The notes beneath the pieces were generated by a model. That model ran no database searches and was not told the DNA's origin. It saw only the letters and a list, made by a program, of their open reading frames with translations. 64,000 bases of DNA from Planctomycetota bacterium (GTDB lineage: Bacteria; Planctomycetota; UBA1135; GCA-002686595), in contig JAKLKU010000014.1 of the NCBI GenBank assembly GCA_023150475.1, forward strand, positions 1 to 64,000, in the 5' to 3' direction. The position numbers were made by a program, and so were the translations under genes. Of the stretch, positions 35,595-46,316 are shown piece by piece (within the stretch, counting starts at the first letter, position 1; each line of letters begins with the position of its first letter).

Positions 35595-36143
35595 TCAGAA
35601 GGGCGGCTCCCACGGAGACACCGTCTTCGGCAGGGCCGGCGGTGTCATGTCGACGGGAGACACTTCGGGGATGTGCGCGGAACCGGAACTCGCGCAGGCC
35701 GCGCCGCCGAACGAGCCCGGATCGATGGGCTCGAAGCTCGCGCCGCACTGCTTGAAGGTGTGCAGGACCGTGACGTGGCGGTAGACCCAAAGCGCGTCGA
35801 CGGTCGCAGGTTCGAGCGTCGCGAGCAGCACCGGCGAAGTGGTGCGCGGTACGCCGTCGACGACGGCGCAGACTTCGAGCGTCAGGTTGCTCGCGCTGCC
35901 CGCGGGGAACTGGTATTCGACCTCTGCGAGCGGCGGCACGAGCAGCGACGCCATCGCGCCGCTCGACGGGGCGCGGAACGTCAGCAGCAACGTCTGCGTC
36001 GTCGGATTGAGCGCGTCGAAGTGGCTCGGCGAGACACGCGCCAGGAACTCGATCCCCGCGGCGTGGAAGTCGTCGGTGTTCGTCGCCGGCGACGGAACCA
36101 GAGTGGCAAGCACCGCGAACGCAGCCAACAGTCGACGCTTCAT
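35595..36143 (-). CDS. Small secreted protein, unknown
   Basis: A 182-residue protein from ATG 36143 with a basic start (MKRR) and a hydrophobic run ending in LVPSPA, a probable signal peptide. The mature part is beta-rich (LTLEVCAVVDGVPRT, LLVPPLAEVEYQF) with two or three Cys near the C-terminus and a Pro-rich end. I do not recognise a family. It lies 170 bases after a CHAT-protease gene on the same strand and just before a terminator, so it may belong to that transcript and could be a substrate or partner; this is inference from position. Confidence 0.65.
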   Translation of the reverse strand: MKRRLLAAFAVLATLVPSPATNTDDFHAAGIEFLARVSPSHFDALNPTTQTLLLTFRAPSSGAMASLLVPPLAEVEYQFPAGSASNLTLEVCAVVDGVPRTTSPVLLATLEPATVDALWVYRHVTVLHTFKQCGASFEPIDPGSFGGAACASSGSAHIPEVSPVDMTPPALPKTVSPWEPPF

Positions 36144-36311
36144 GGAGGCTTCCTTGCCGGCGAGCCCGATCGCCGCACGGCGCTCCGGTTGTCGTCCCGA
36201 ACCCGGAGTCGCTTGAGGGTGGACTTGGGAGCTTCCGCGCCGGATTCCCAAAACGGATGGTCCACCCGAGAGCGAGCGTCGGGTGCTGCGCCAGCTTCGG
36301 CGCCGCGAGGC

Positions 36312-38789
36312 TCAGTCCTGACCCAGGAGTCGGAACGCGGTCCAGTCGGCGCTCGGGAAGCCGGCCGCCGCGAGCGCCCGTCGCGCCGCGCGCACCGCGG
36401 CGGCTCGCGACGTTCCGGCGGCGAGTGCGGACCGGAACGCGAGCGCGAATTCGTGCGCCGCGCGGTCGCCGACCGGCCGCAGCGTGGCGACGACGTCGCG
36501 CGCGCCGGCGTCGAGCAACGCTCTCGCGAGCCCTTGGAGTCCTTCCGCGTCGAGCAACCGTCCACCGGCGCTCGCGCAGGACGAAAGCACGACGAGTTCG
36601 AGCGCGCCGGCGCGGCGGTAAAGCTCGTCCGCGTCGACGACGTCGCCGCCGGAGACTTCGAGACCGACCGGCGCGAAGCGACTGCCGCTGTCGTTCGCCC
36701 GCAGCGCGTGGGTCGCGATCCAGACGGCGCCTCCGCGGTCGAGCGCGGCGAGCAACGTTTCGCGCGTGAACGCGTCGCCCACCGCGAGCGTCGAGTCGGG
36801 CGTGCGCGCGGCGAGCGCCTCGAGTTCCGCCTTCGCCGACGGCAGCGGTGCCGCGCGGCTCTTGCTCGGCGCGCCGAGGAACGCCCAGCGCAGTTGCCCC
36901 TTCGGAGCCTTCGGCCGTCCTGCGGGCAAACCGGGCAGGATCGAGAGCACGAAACGCTCCTCGAGCGCGCGCCCCGCGAGCACCAAACGCTCGAGCGGCA
37001 GCGGTTCGAGCACGCCGTGCGGCAGGCAGAGGAGTTGTGCGTCGTCCGGTTGGCGCGCGAGCGCCGTCGCGACCGGCTCGGGCAACAAGGCGTGCGCGAG
37101 GCTCGCGCCGAGCACCGCCGCCCACGCGTCGTCGCCGGCGACGCACGCGTCCTCGAAGCGCCGCACGAGTTCCGCGACGGCGGTGCGGCCGAGTGCGATG
37201 CGCGCGCCGTGCGTGGAGCCGTCCGCCGCGACGTGCAAGACCACGCCGAAGTTCGGCCCGATCGCCCAGGTCAACAGACCGGCGCGACGACTCGCGGCCC
37301 ACGCGCGGACGTCGTCGGTCGAGAGCTCGAGTTCGGTGAGCCCGGCGACTTCGCGCAAGCGCGGCGGTTGATTCACGCTCCGGCGCAGCGCGCGCGACTG
37401 GTACTCCTCGACGATCCGAGCGGCGTCGAGCGGCTGCCCGAGTTCGACCAACGCGAGCGCGAGCAGCACGACGCTGTGCACGCCGAGCCACTCGCCGATC
37501 ACGTTGTCGCCGCGCGCCGGCGCCGTGGCGTCGAGCGGACTCGCGGCGAGCGCGCGTTCGTGCTTGCGCGCGGCGGCGAGCGCTTGGAAGAGCTCGTCGC
37601 GGGCTCGCGCAGGATTCGACACGGCGAGCGCGGCTTCGCCGAGCAGCGCGCGCCGTTGCGCCTCGCCGAACGTGTCGAGCCCGTCCGGATCGAGCTGCGT
37701 CTCGAGCCGTTCCACGGCGTCGCTCGCGCGACCCTCCGCGAGCTCGAGCCGCGCGAGGGCGAAGACCGCGGCTGCGTCGGCGCGGCCGGAGAGCGCCGCT
37801 TCGAGGTGTTTGCGCGCCGTCGCGAGATCACGGCGGCGCAACGCGGCGAGACCGGTCAGGAACCGCCAGTCGACACGGTCCTCGGGCTCCTTCGCGAGCG
37901 CTTCGTTGCGCGCGAGGAACGCGAGCGCCTCGTCGGCGTGGTCGGTGGAGAGCAGGACGCTCGTCCACTCGCGCGCCAGAGCCCAAGTGGGCGAGTCGGC
38001 TTCGAGCCGCGCGAGTTCGAGCAGTGTGCGCTCCTCGAGTGGCAGGTCGCCTGCGTCGCGCGCGAGCGTGCGCAACCCGCGCAACGCGCCGATCTGCCAG
38101 CGAAGACTGTTCACGCGTTCGGCGTCGGCGAGACAACGTTCGAAGCACGCGCGGGCTCGCGCTCGATCGCCGCGCCAACGCGCGAGTCGACCGGCGACCC
38201 AACGGGGTTCGAGCGTCGCGCTGGTCTGGCCGGTCGCCTCGAGTCCGGCGAGCGCGGCATCGTTGTCGCGTTGGGCGCGCGCGGCGAGTTCTCCGCGTTC
38301 GGCGGGCGCGAGCGTCGGATCCGCTTCGACGCGCACGAGGCGCAGCCACGCCGCGACGGCCGCCGCGCGCAGTCCCACCGTCTTCTCCGCGGCGAGCGCG
38401 CCTTCCGCGGCGAGGGCGTCGGCTTCCGTCATCAGCCTCGCGAGCCAGCCGTCCGGACGCTGGTGTTCCGGGAGTTGCGCGAACGGCTCGTACCGTTTGC
38501 GCAGCTCGACGACCCGCTCCTCGAGCTCGCTGCCGCGGACGAGTTCGGCGTCGTCGAACTGGAGGAAGTGTGCGGCGAGCTTCGACGCTTCCGGGCGGTC
38601 GCAGTCGCGCGCGAGCACCTCGGCGGAGCGTCGCAAGCGTTCGCGCCAACTCGATTCGCCCGCGCGCACGTGCTTCAACGCCTCGCGCAACCCGTCGGAC
38701 GCCGCAGCGCAATCGACGCTGGCGCCCGCGTCCGACTGGACGCCGAGCGCGCAGGCGAGGATCCAGGACGCGCAGATCGTGGCGATCAT
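36312..38789 (-). CDS. Secreted or membrane-anchored CHAT-domain protease with TPR
   Basis: An 825-residue protein from ATG 38789 with a hydrophobic N-terminus (MIATICASWILACALGVQ) that should direct export. Residues ~100-470 are TPR-like helices. Residues ~510-825 form a CHAT domain, a caspase-like cysteine protease: H694 in WIATHALR and C738 in LSSCASAGG are the predicted catalytic pair. CHAT-TPR proteins cut specific partners after a trigger. It follows an ECF sigma factor and its zinc-finger anti-sigma factor on the same strand (180 bases from the latter), so it may be a regulon member or may process one of them. An extracytoplasmic CHAT protease is less usual than a cytoplasmic one. Confidence 0.87.
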   Translation of the reverse strand: MIATICASWILACALGVQSDAGASVDCAAASDGLREALKHVRAGESSWRERLRRSAEVLARDCDRPEASKLAAHFLQFDDAELVRGSELEERVVELRKRYEPFAQLPEHQRPDGWLARLMTEADALAAEGALAAEKTVGLRAAAVAAWLRLVRVEADPTLAPAERGELAARAQRDNDAALAGLEATGQTSATLEPRWVAGRLARWRGDRARARACFERCLADAERVNSLRWQIGALRGLRTLARDAGDLPLEERTLLELARLEADSPTWALAREWTSVLLSTDHADEALAFLARNEALAKEPEDRVDWRFLTGLAALRRRDLATARKHLEAALSGRADAAAVFALARLELAEGRASDAVERLETQLDPDGLDTFGEAQRRALLGEAALAVSNPARARDELFQALAAARKHERALAASPLDATAPARGDNVIGEWLGVHSVVLLALALVELGQPLDAARIVEEYQSRALRRSVNQPPRLREVAGLTELELSTDDVRAWAASRRAGLLTWAIGPNFGVVLHVAADGSTHGARIALGRTAVAELVRRFEDACVAGDDAWAAVLGASLAHALLPEPVATALARQPDDAQLLCLPHGVLEPLPLERLVLAGRALEERFVLSILPGLPAGRPKAPKGQLRWAFLGAPSKSRAAPLPSAKAELEALAARTPDSTLAVGDAFTRETLLAALDRGGAVWIATHALRANDSGSRFAPVGLEVSGGDVVDADELYRRAGALELVVLSSCASAGGRLLDAEGLQGLARALLDAGARDVVATLRPVGDRAAHEFALAFRSALAAGTSRAAAVRAARRALAAAGFPSADWTAFRLLGQD

Positions 38790-38927
38790 CGGTGGTTCGC
38801 GTTCCAGCGTAGCCGGGCCGCCCAGTCGGCGAATCGAAGCGCATCCGCGAACCAAACGCGCGCGGACGCGTCAGCGACGGGGCTGGCGCACGTCCGGTCG
38901 ACTACCAACGACGGGTAGCGGGGGGGG

Positions 38928-38963
38928 GCGACGGGCGGCGACGGGCGGCGACGGGCGGCGGTC
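38928..38963. repeat. 10-base tandem repeat downstream of anti-sigma gene
   Basis: About three and a half units of GCGACGGGCG, preceded by a G9 run. It begins a few bases after the anti-sigma stop codon (minus strand, 38970). Confidence 0.9.
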
Positions 38964-38969
38964 GGAACT

Positions 38970-40079
38970 TCAGCGACCCGGGACGCGGGCGAGATACGCG
39001 TCGCGCTCGGCGCTCTGCGGCAACGTCCGCGCGAACGCGCGCGCGTCGCCGAGGTAGCCTTCGCGGTGCAGCAGCGCGAGCACCTCGCGGATGCGCGCGT
39101 CGCCTTCCAGTGCGAGCGCCGCATCGAGCGCGCGCTCGACTCGCGCATCCTCGCGGACTTCGAAGTCCTGCGCGCCGAGCCGCACGTCGAGCCCGTCGAC
39201 TTCCGCCCACGCCTCCCACGCATAGCGACCGGGACCGAACGCGTCCGCGGGCCGGGTGCTCGACGCGGTGGGGCTCGTCCAACGCGCGATTTCCGCGCCC
39301 GGAGCGAGCGGATCGGCGTCGTAGCGGCGTACGACGATGCGGTAGGAGCTCGCGCGCTCGCGAGGTGCGAGCTCGAATGCGAATTCGTGCCAAGCGGCGC
39401 CTTGACGGGCGAGCACGGCGCCACGCGGGTAGTAGAGGAGCTCGTCCCCGCCGCCGCGCAGCACGTCCTCGGCCGGGAAGAGTCCCTTGCCGGCGGCGTT
39501 GGAGCCGGCGGCGCCCGAATCGAGCGCGCGCCACAGGACGCCGAGCGCGAGCAGCACCGCGGCAGCGGCCGCGAACGCGAACCACGCGCGCCGCGGTGCG
39601 AACGTGGCCCGCGCGCGCTCGTCGCGAGAGGCCGTGGTCGCCGCCGGTGCGAGTGCAGGCTTCGCGGCCGTCGGCGGCGGCGCGCTCGAGCGTTCGTCGG
39701 ACGCTGCGGAGACGATCAGCGGCACCGGCGGGCGGACGGCGAGCGTTTCGACGAACCCGCGGCACTCGGCGCACGCGCGGACGTGCAGCTCGATCGCGTC
39801 GTGTCGCGCGGCGGAGAGCGAGGTCGCTCCCGGACCACCGCCGTAATCGAAGAGCTCGTCCGCGGTCGGGCACTCGGTCGCCGCGCCGTGGGACGCGAGC
39901 CAGCGCTCCGCGCGGCGCACCAGGTCGAGCGCCGGACCGCAGCTCGCGCAGGTCGCGGCGTGATTCTCGAGTTCGAGCCGCCGCGGACGCGGGAGTTCGT
40001 CCCAGCGGATGATTTCGTCCGCCAGATCCGTGCGCGCGCAGCGGCGGCGACGATCGGGTGATTCGGGGACGTGGTTCAT
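38970..40079 (-). CDS. Zinc-finger anti-sigma factor-like membrane protein
   Basis: A 369-residue protein. ATG 40079 is chosen (a TTG 18 bases upstream is the alternative). The N-terminal 120 residues carry two zinc-finger-type motifs, ENHAATCASCG and ELHVRACAEC, each H-x3-C-x2-C as in ZAS-type anti-sigma factors. A single transmembrane helix lies near residues 165-185, followed by an extracytoplasmic beta-rich domain and a helical end. It should hold the ECF sigma factor encoded just upstream at the membrane and release it on an envelope signal. Two fingers instead of one is less common. Confidence 0.85.
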   Translation of the reverse strand: MNHVPESPDRRRRCARTDLADEIIRWDELPRPRRLELENHAATCASCGPALDLVRRAERWLASHGAATECPTADELFDYGGGPGATSLSAARHDAIELHVRACAECRGFVETLAVRPPVPLIVSAASDERSSAPPPTAAKPALAPAATTASRDERARATFAPRRAWFAFAAAAAVLLALGVLWRALDSGAAGSNAAGKGLFPAEDVLRGGGDELLYYPRGAVLARQGAAWHEFAFELAPRERASSYRIVVRRYDADPLAPGAEIARWTSPTASSTRPADAFGPGRYAWEAWAEVDGLDVRLGAQDFEVREDARVERALDAALALEGDARIREVLALLHREGYLGDARAFARTLPQSAERDAYLARVPGR

Positions 40080-40137
40080 CCGGCCGTGACTCCGCAAATT
40101 CGCGCGCTTTCGGGCGCGAAATTCGTCCAGGAAACGC

Positions 40138-40797
40138 TCATTCGAGCACCTCCTCCCGCGGCAAGCGCGAGATCAGCGCTCTCCGCAGTTCGACGCTCGC
40201 TCGTTTGAGGCGGTACTTCGTCTGTTCGACGGACAATCCGGCGCGTTCCGCGACTTCGACCAGCGTCAGGCCATCGACGAAACGCAACACGAGCAACTCG
40301 CGCTCTTCCGGTTCGAGCTCCTCGAGCCCGCTGCGCACCGCGGATCCGAGCTCCTCGTCGCCGACCTGTCGCTCCGGTCCCGGGGCCGGGTCGGCCTTGT
40401 CGGTCAAGTCGTCGTCGGTGGTCTGGACGGGCACGCGCCGGCGTGCGTTCTCCTTGCGCTTCAGGTCGACCGAGCGACACCACGCGACGCGGTAGAGCCA
40501 GGTCCCGAACGTGCCTTTCGAAGCGTCGAACGCACCTTGGCGCAGACGCTCGAGCACGTGGAAGATCAGATTCTGGAAGAGGTCCTCGCGCGCCGCGGCG
40601 TTGGATTCGAACTGCGCGACACAGTGCTGGAAGATCGCGCGGTAGCTCTCCAAGAAGCGGTCCGCCGCATCCGGGTCGCGCGCGAGCAACCCTCGGACGA
40701 GTTCCTCGTCCGTTTCTTGCGTCGCCGGCGACGTCGGGTCCTCAGGTTCGCCCGCCAATCCGAGGGCTCTGATACGGATTCGCTCGTGGTCTTGCAA
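40138..40797 (-). CDS. ECF sigma factor with cognate anti-sigma gene
   Basis: A 219-residue sigma factor. Region 2: DLFQNLIFHVLERL and FGTWLYRVAWCRSVDLKRK. Region 4: LEPEERELLVLRFVDGLTL and VEVAERAGLSVEQTKYRLKRA. The start is probably TTG 40797; a shorter start is possible. It heads a same-strand set with the anti-sigma gene (58 bases downstream), the CHAT protease and a small secreted protein. Its target promoters cannot be seen here. Confidence 0.9.
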   Translation of the reverse strand: MQDHERIRIRALGLAGEPEDPTSPATQETDEELVRGLLARDPDAADRFLESYRAIFQHCVAQFESNAAAREDLFQNLIFHVLERLRQGAFDASKGTFGTWLYRVAWCRSVDLKRKENARRRVPVQTTDDDLTDKADPAPGPERQVGDEELGSAVRSGLEELEPEERELLVLRFVDGLTLVEVAERAGLSVEQTKYRLKRASVELRRALISRLPREEVLE

Positions 40798-40845
40798 CGC
40801 TCGGCCTCGGGCCAGCCATTGTGCACCGAGAGCGAGCGAACGGCG

Positions 40846-41876
40846 TCAACGCAGGACGATCGGCACCGAATGGGTGTCGCGCTCGCCGCCCGCGGCGACC
40901 GTGTACTTCGCCTGGGCGAAGCACGTGAATCCCTCGGGGACGCCCGCCGGTGTGGGGTAGTGGGCGCCGACCCCGCCGCTCCCGCCGACTTGGCCGAACT
41001 GGAACGTGCGCTGGGGCGCCACGAGCACGTCCTCGGCGCGGCCTGGCACGTCCACCACGATCGGCTTGCGCCCCGTCGGCAGCTCGATCCCGCCGTTGCC
41101 GCCGCGAACGCTCGAACGCGCCAGAAGGAGTCGGGACGCCAGCGCGAGCAGTCCGGGGATGCCTTCACCCGGCGTGCCCCACTCGTGGATGTCCTCTCCT
41201 GACGGGCCGGCGACGGTGCTTTCGGCGAGCGCCACGGGCGAGCCCCGGATCTCGAACGCGTGGTCCGTGCTCGGCCGGACTCCGTGGGCGGTTCCGGTGA
41301 ATGGCGAGCCGTAGCTGCGCACGGCGCTCGAACCATCGACGGCGAACCCGACGTGCGCCAGAGCGCGGTCGAACCCCACCGGCCGAGTGCAGTTCTCGAC
41401 CCAGACGGCGACGTCGAACTCCAGATCCGCGATCACGTCGCCATGGCTGGAGTTCACGTTCTGGACGCGCACCTGGCCGCCCGCGTACTTCACCTTCCTC
41501 GGCGCGGTTCCCTGGCCGACGATCACCACCTCTCGTCGAGAGTGAAGGAACCGTACGTGCCCGGTTGGATCAGGAGCACGTCGCCCGGCGAAGCGAAGGC
41601 GATCGCGGGAACGATGTCGGTGAAGTCTCCGCCGCCTGCGGCGCCGGCGACGCGGGTGCCCGCGGTGGCGGGCGCGGAGGACGAGAGCGCGGCGAGCAGC
41701 AGAGTGCGCGTGGGAACCAGGCTCAACAGGGTTCGGTGGATCGTCGCCGCATGCGAACCGAGGGCGATGTCACGAGCGGTTCGAATCGCCCTTCCGCGAG
41801 GGCCGCGTTCACGCGACCCCGTCGATCTGCGCAAGGCGCGCGCGCCGAGGTCGGATGCGGGGAAGTTGCGCGGCAC
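40846..41876 (-). pseudogene. Frameshifted secreted right-handed-repeat-type protein
   Basis: Two minus-strand frames join near 41525. The first (41876 to 41523) has a hydrophobic segment and the phrase FTDIVPAIAFASPGDVLLIQPGTYGSFTLDER, then stops at TGA. The second, in another frame, continues VVIVGQGTAPRKVKYAGGQVRVQNV, exactly what should follow in secreted proteins of the 'IQAAIDAA-GD-ILV-PGTY' type. One missing base around AGGTGGTGATC would restore a single protein of about 300-340 residues. The second part is otherwise intact to its stop at 40846. The break is a true mutation, a sequencing error or, less likely, programmed frameshifting. The start codon is uncertain. Confidence 0.65.
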
Positions 41877-42041
41877 GAGGGCGCCGCCCGGGGTGGCTCG
41901 ATCCGCGGCCGCGGGCTAAGCTGGGCGCCTTTTCCAAGGCACGTGCGGAGCGCCCCGAGTCCCCCCGGGAAACGGCGTCAGGCGTGTGCCGGCCCACGCG
42001 GGAAACCTCGCGCGGACGCCAGATCGGAGATTCGGTGCACC

Positions 42042-43223
42042 ATGAAGGAAGTCGTCATCGCCAGCGCCTGCCGCACACCGGTGGGCAAGTTCCAAGGCAG
42101 CCTTGCGTCCTTCAAGGCGCCTGAGCTCGGTGGGCTCGCCATCGCCGAGGCGTTGAAGCGCGCGGGCGTGCAACCGGGCCAGGTCGAGGAAGTGATCATG
42201 GGCTGCGTGCTCGCGGCCGGACTCGGTCAGAACCCGGCGCGTCAGGCCGCGCTGCGCGCTGGCGTGCCGAACACCGTCGGCGCGTTCACGGTGAACAAGG
42301 TCTGCGGTTCCGGTCTGAAGTCGATCATGCTCGCCGCGCAGGCGATCCGCGCGGGCGACGCCGACGTGATCGTCGCAGGCGGCATGGAGTCGATGACCAA
42401 CGCGCCGTACCTGCTGCCCGACGCACGCGCCGGCGCGCGGCTCGGCCACGTGCAGATGCTCGACTCGATGGTCTGGGACGGCCTGTGGGACGTCTACAAC
42501 AACTTCCACATGGGCATCACCGCCGAGCTCGTCGCGAAGAAATACGAGATCTCGCGCCGCGCCCAGGACGAGTTCGCCGCGGCGAGCCACAAGAAGGCCG
42601 CGGACGCGACCGCCGCCGGACGCCTCGAAGCGGAGAAGTTCGCCGTGATGCTGCCGCAGAAGAAGGGCGATCCGATCGCCTTCAAGAACGACGAAGGCAT
42701 CCGCGGCGACACCACTGCCGACGGCATCGCGAAGATGAAGCCCGCGTTCGACCCGAACGGCAGCGTGACGGCGGCGAACGCGTCGTCGATCAACGATGGC
42801 GCGTCCGCGGTCGTCGTGATGAGCGCCGACAAGGCGAAGGCGCTCGGCGTCAAGCCGCTCGCGCGCATCGTGAGCTACGCGACCGCCGGCTGCGCGCCCG
42901 AGTGGGTGATGATGGCGCCGGAAGGCTCGATCAAGGCCTGCGCGGCGAAAGCCGGCAAGAAGCCGACCGATTTCGACCTGCACGAGATCAACGAAGCGTT
43001 CTCGGCGGCCGCGCTCGCGTTGACGCGCGTGCTCGAGCTCGATCCCACCAAGATCAACGTCAACGGCGGCGCCGTCGCGATCGGCCACCCGATCGGTGCG
43101 AGCGGTGCGCGCATCTTCACGACGCTGCTCCACGCGATGGCGCAGCGCAAGGCGAAGAGCGGCATGGCGTCCTTGTGCCTCGGCGGCGGCAACGCCGTCT
43201 CGGTCGCGGTGGAGGCGCTCTGA
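42042..43223 (+). CDS. Acetyl-CoA acetyltransferase (thiolase)
   Basis: A 393-residue thiolase from ATG 42042. The active-site residues are at the classical positions: C88 in [11 protein letters not shown]349 in GHPIGASG and C379 in CLGGGNA. It cleaves acetoacetyl-CoA (or a longer 3-ketoacyl-CoA) to acetyl-CoA, or runs in reverse. It is the first gene of a long plus-strand catabolic operon; the 3-hydroxyacyl-CoA dehydrogenase gene starts two bases after its stop. In this context the degradative direction is likely. Confidence 0.95.
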   Translation: MKEVVIASACRTPVGKFQGSLASFKAPELGGLAIAEALKRAGVQPGQVEEVIMGCVLAAGLGQNPARQAALRAGVPNTVGAFTVNKVCGSGLKSIMLAAQAIRAGDADVIVAGGMESMTNAPYLLPDARAGARLGHVQMLDSMVWDGLWDVYNNFHMGITAELVAKKYEISRRAQDEFAAASHKKAADATAAGRLEAEKFAVMLPQKKGDPIAFKNDEGIRGDTTADGIAKMKPAFDPNGSVTAANASSINDGASAVVVMSADKAKALGVKPLARIVSYATAGCAPEWVMMAPEGSIKACAAKAGKKPTDFDLHEINEAFSAAALALTRVLELDPTKINVNGGAVAIGHPIGASGARIFTTLLHAMAQRKAKSGMASLCLGGGNAVSVAVEAL

Positions 43224-43225
43224 CC

Positions 43226-44089
<864 letters not shown>

Positions 44090-44169
44090 GCCGGCCCCAG
44101 AGCCCGTCCCCCAAGCTCCTCCACGCACCGCACCCCGAACGCCGAGCCTTCGCTCGAGAAGACGCATCG

Positions 44170-45321
44170 ATGGACTTCTCCCTCTCCGAAGACCTGGAGC
44201 TCGTCCGCCAGACCGCGCACGAGTTCGCCGAGCACGAACTCCTTCCGCGCGCGACGCAGCACGACCGCGACGCGCACATCGATCCGACCGTCTTCCAGAA
44301 GCTCGGCGAGCTCGGCTTCTGGGGCCTGACGGTGCCCGAGGAGTTCGGCGGCGCCGCGCTCGGCAATCTTGCGCTCTCGATCGTGCTCGAAGAGCTCAAC
44401 TGGGCGTGCGCGGCGACCGGCGTCACGGTTTCGGTGCACAACTCGCTCGTGTGCTCGCCGATCACGAAGTGGGGCACGCGCGAACAGAAGCAGCAGTGGC
44501 TGTCGAAGCTCGCGACCGGCGAGATCCTCGGCGCGTACTGCCTGACCGAACCGAACTCGGGCTCGGACGCCGCCGCGCTCAAGACGCGCGCGGAGAAGGT
44601 CGGCAACGACTGGGTGCTGAACGGCACCAAGGTCTGGGTGACCACCGGTTCGCTCGCCGGCGTCCTGATCGTCTACGCGCGCACCGACCCGAACGTGCAC
44701 AAGGCGAAGGGCATCACGGCGTTCATCGTGCCGACGAACTTGCCTGGCGTGACGATCGGCAAGAAGGAGATGAAGTGCGGCATCCGCGGTTCGCCCGCGG
44801 TCGAGATCCTCTTCGAGAACGCGAAGCTGCCGCAGTCCGCCGTGCTCGGCGAAGTGAACCGTGGCTTCCCGATCGCGCTCGACACGCTCGACGGCGGCCG
44901 CATCGGCATCGCGAGTCAAGCGATCGGCGTCGGTCGCGCGTGCCTCGAGGCGGCGCTCAAGTACTCGAAGGAACGCGAGCAGTTCAAGAAGCCGATCGCC
45001 GAGTTCCAAGCGGTGCAGTGGAAGCTCGCCGACATGGCGGCGAAGCTCGATGCCGCGCGTCTGCTCGTGCACCGCGCGGCGTGGTTGCGCGACCGCGGCA
45101 CGCCGTGCGGACGCGAAGCCGCGATGGCGAAGCTCGCCGCGAGCCAAGCGTGCAACTTCGCGGCCGACGAGTGCTTGCAGATCCACGGTGGCGCCGGCTA
45201 CACCGACCACTTCCACGTCGAGCGGCTCTTCCGCGACGCGCGCATCACCGAGATCTACGAAGGCGCGACCGACATCCAACGGCTCGTGATCGCGCGCAGC
45301 CTGCTGACCTCCGGAGTCTGA
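44170..45321 (+). CDS. Acyl-CoA dehydrogenase (short-chain type)
   Basis: A 383-residue flavoenzyme. It shows AYCLTEPNSGSDAA, WVTTGSLA (FAD-binding loop) and the catalytic Glu E364 in YEGATDIQRLVIAR, the position of butyryl-CoA and short-chain dehydrogenases. It should introduce the first double bond into a short acyl-CoA and pass electrons to ETF. It lies six bases before the MeaB-type GTPase gene. Together with the mutase downstream it would fit butyryl-CoA oxidation; isobutyryl-CoA is the alternative substrate. Confidence 0.93.
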   Translation: MDFSLSEDLELVRQTAHEFAEHELLPRATQHDRDAHIDPTVFQKLGELGFWGLTVPEEFGGAALGNLALSIVLEELNWACAATGVTVSVHNSLVCSPITKWGTREQKQQWLSKLATGEILGAYCLTEPNSGSDAAALKTRAEKVGNDWVLNGTKVWVTTGSLAGVLIVYARTDPNVHKAKGITAFIVPTNLPGVTIGKKEMKCGIRGSPAVEILFENAKLPQSAVLGEVNRGFPIALDTLDGGRIGIASQAIGVGRACLEAALKYSKEREQFKKPIAEFQAVQWKLADMAAKLDAARLLVHRAAWLRDRGTPCGREAAMAKLAASQACNFAADECLQIHGGAGYTDHFHVERLFRDARITEIYEGATDIQRLVIARSLLTSGV

Positions 45322-45326
45322 GCGAC

Positions 45327-46316
45327 GTGAGCGAAGGGCTCCGCATCGCCGAACGTCTGCTCGCGGGCGACCGAACGGCGCTCGCGCGGCTGATCTCGTG
45401 GGCGGAGAACGGCGATTCGCGTTTCCGCGCCGCGCACGCGGCGTTCTACGGCCGCGTCGGCCGCGCGCGGCGCATCGGCATCACTGGGCCGCCGGGCGCG
45501 GGCAAGTCGACGCTCGTCAACGAACTCGCGCGCGTGCTGCGCGGCCAGCAGAAGACCGTCGGCATCCTCGCGGTCGATCCGACGAGTCCGATCTCGGGCG
45601 GCGCGTTGCTCGGCGACCGCATCCGCATGGAGAGCCGCACGCTCGATCCCGGCGTCTTCATCCGTTCGATGGCGAGCCGCGAGAGCCACGGCGGCCTCGC
45701 GCGCGCCGCGGTCGACGCGTGCGACGCGATGGACGCGTTCGGGTTCGACGTGATCCTGCTCGAGACCGTCGGCGTCGGCCAAGCCGAGTACGATGTCGTC
45801 GGTGCGGCCGATTCGGTGCTCGTGGTGCTGTGTCCCGGTGCGGGTGACGGCATCCAAGCGATGAAGGCCGGCCTCCTGGAAGTCGCGGACGTGCTCGTCG
45901 TGAACAAGTGCGATCTCGATGGCGCCGACCGTCTGCAGAACGACCTCAGCGAGGCCGTGCACGTGCGGTTCACGAAGCGTGCGTGGACTCCGCCGATCGT
46001 CGCGGTGAGCGCGGGCAAGTCGTTCGGCGTCGAAGAGCTCGTCCAAGAAGTCGAACGGCACTTCGCGCACCTCGAGGCCGCCGATCTCGCTCTCTCGCGG
46101 CGCAGCAAGCGCGTGCAGCACGTCGAGAACGTCGTCGACGAGCGCCTGCACCGGCTGCTCTGGCGCGACCGCGGTTGGCGCGCGCACGTCGAACGCGAGC
46201 TCGCGCGCACCGTCTCGCCGTACGAAGTCGCCGAAGGCGTGCTCGCCGAGCTCACCGCGCGGCTCTCCGCCGGCCCTTCCATGAGTCCTGTCGATCGCAA
46301 GGTGTCCACCCCATGA
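45327..46316 (+). CDS. meaB: MeaB-type G-protein chaperone of B12 mutase
   Basis: A 329-residue GTPase starting at GTG 45327. It has Walker [42 protein letters not shown] and the guanine motif NKCD. Proteins of this type (MeaB/ArgK, MeaI) use GTP to load adenosylcobalamin on, and protect, acyl-CoA mutases. Its stop overlaps the mutase start as ATGA, which confirms the pairing. Because the adjacent mutase has isobutyryl-CoA mutase residues, this is probably the MeaI-like partner of that enzyme. Confidence 0.93.
   Translation: MSEGLRIAERLLAGDRTALARLISWAENGDSRFRAAHAAFYGRVGRARRIGITGPPGAGKSTLVNELARVLRGQQKTVGILAVDPTSPISGGALLGDRIRMESRTLDPGVFIRSMASRESHGGLARAAVDACDAMDAFGFDVILLETVGVGQAEYDVVGAADSVLVVLCPGAGDGIQAMKAGLLEVADVLVVNKCDLDGADRLQNDLSEAVHVRFTKRAWTPPIVAVSAGKSFGVEELVQEVERHFAHLEAADLALSRRSKRVQHVENVVDERLHRLLWRDRGWRAHVERELARTVSPYEVAEGVLAELTARLSAGPSMSPVDRKVSTP

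Noticed and set aside
35388..38918. A plus-strand open frame of about 1180 codons
   Set aside because: It is antisense to the CHAT protease and neighbouring genes and has no recognisable domain.
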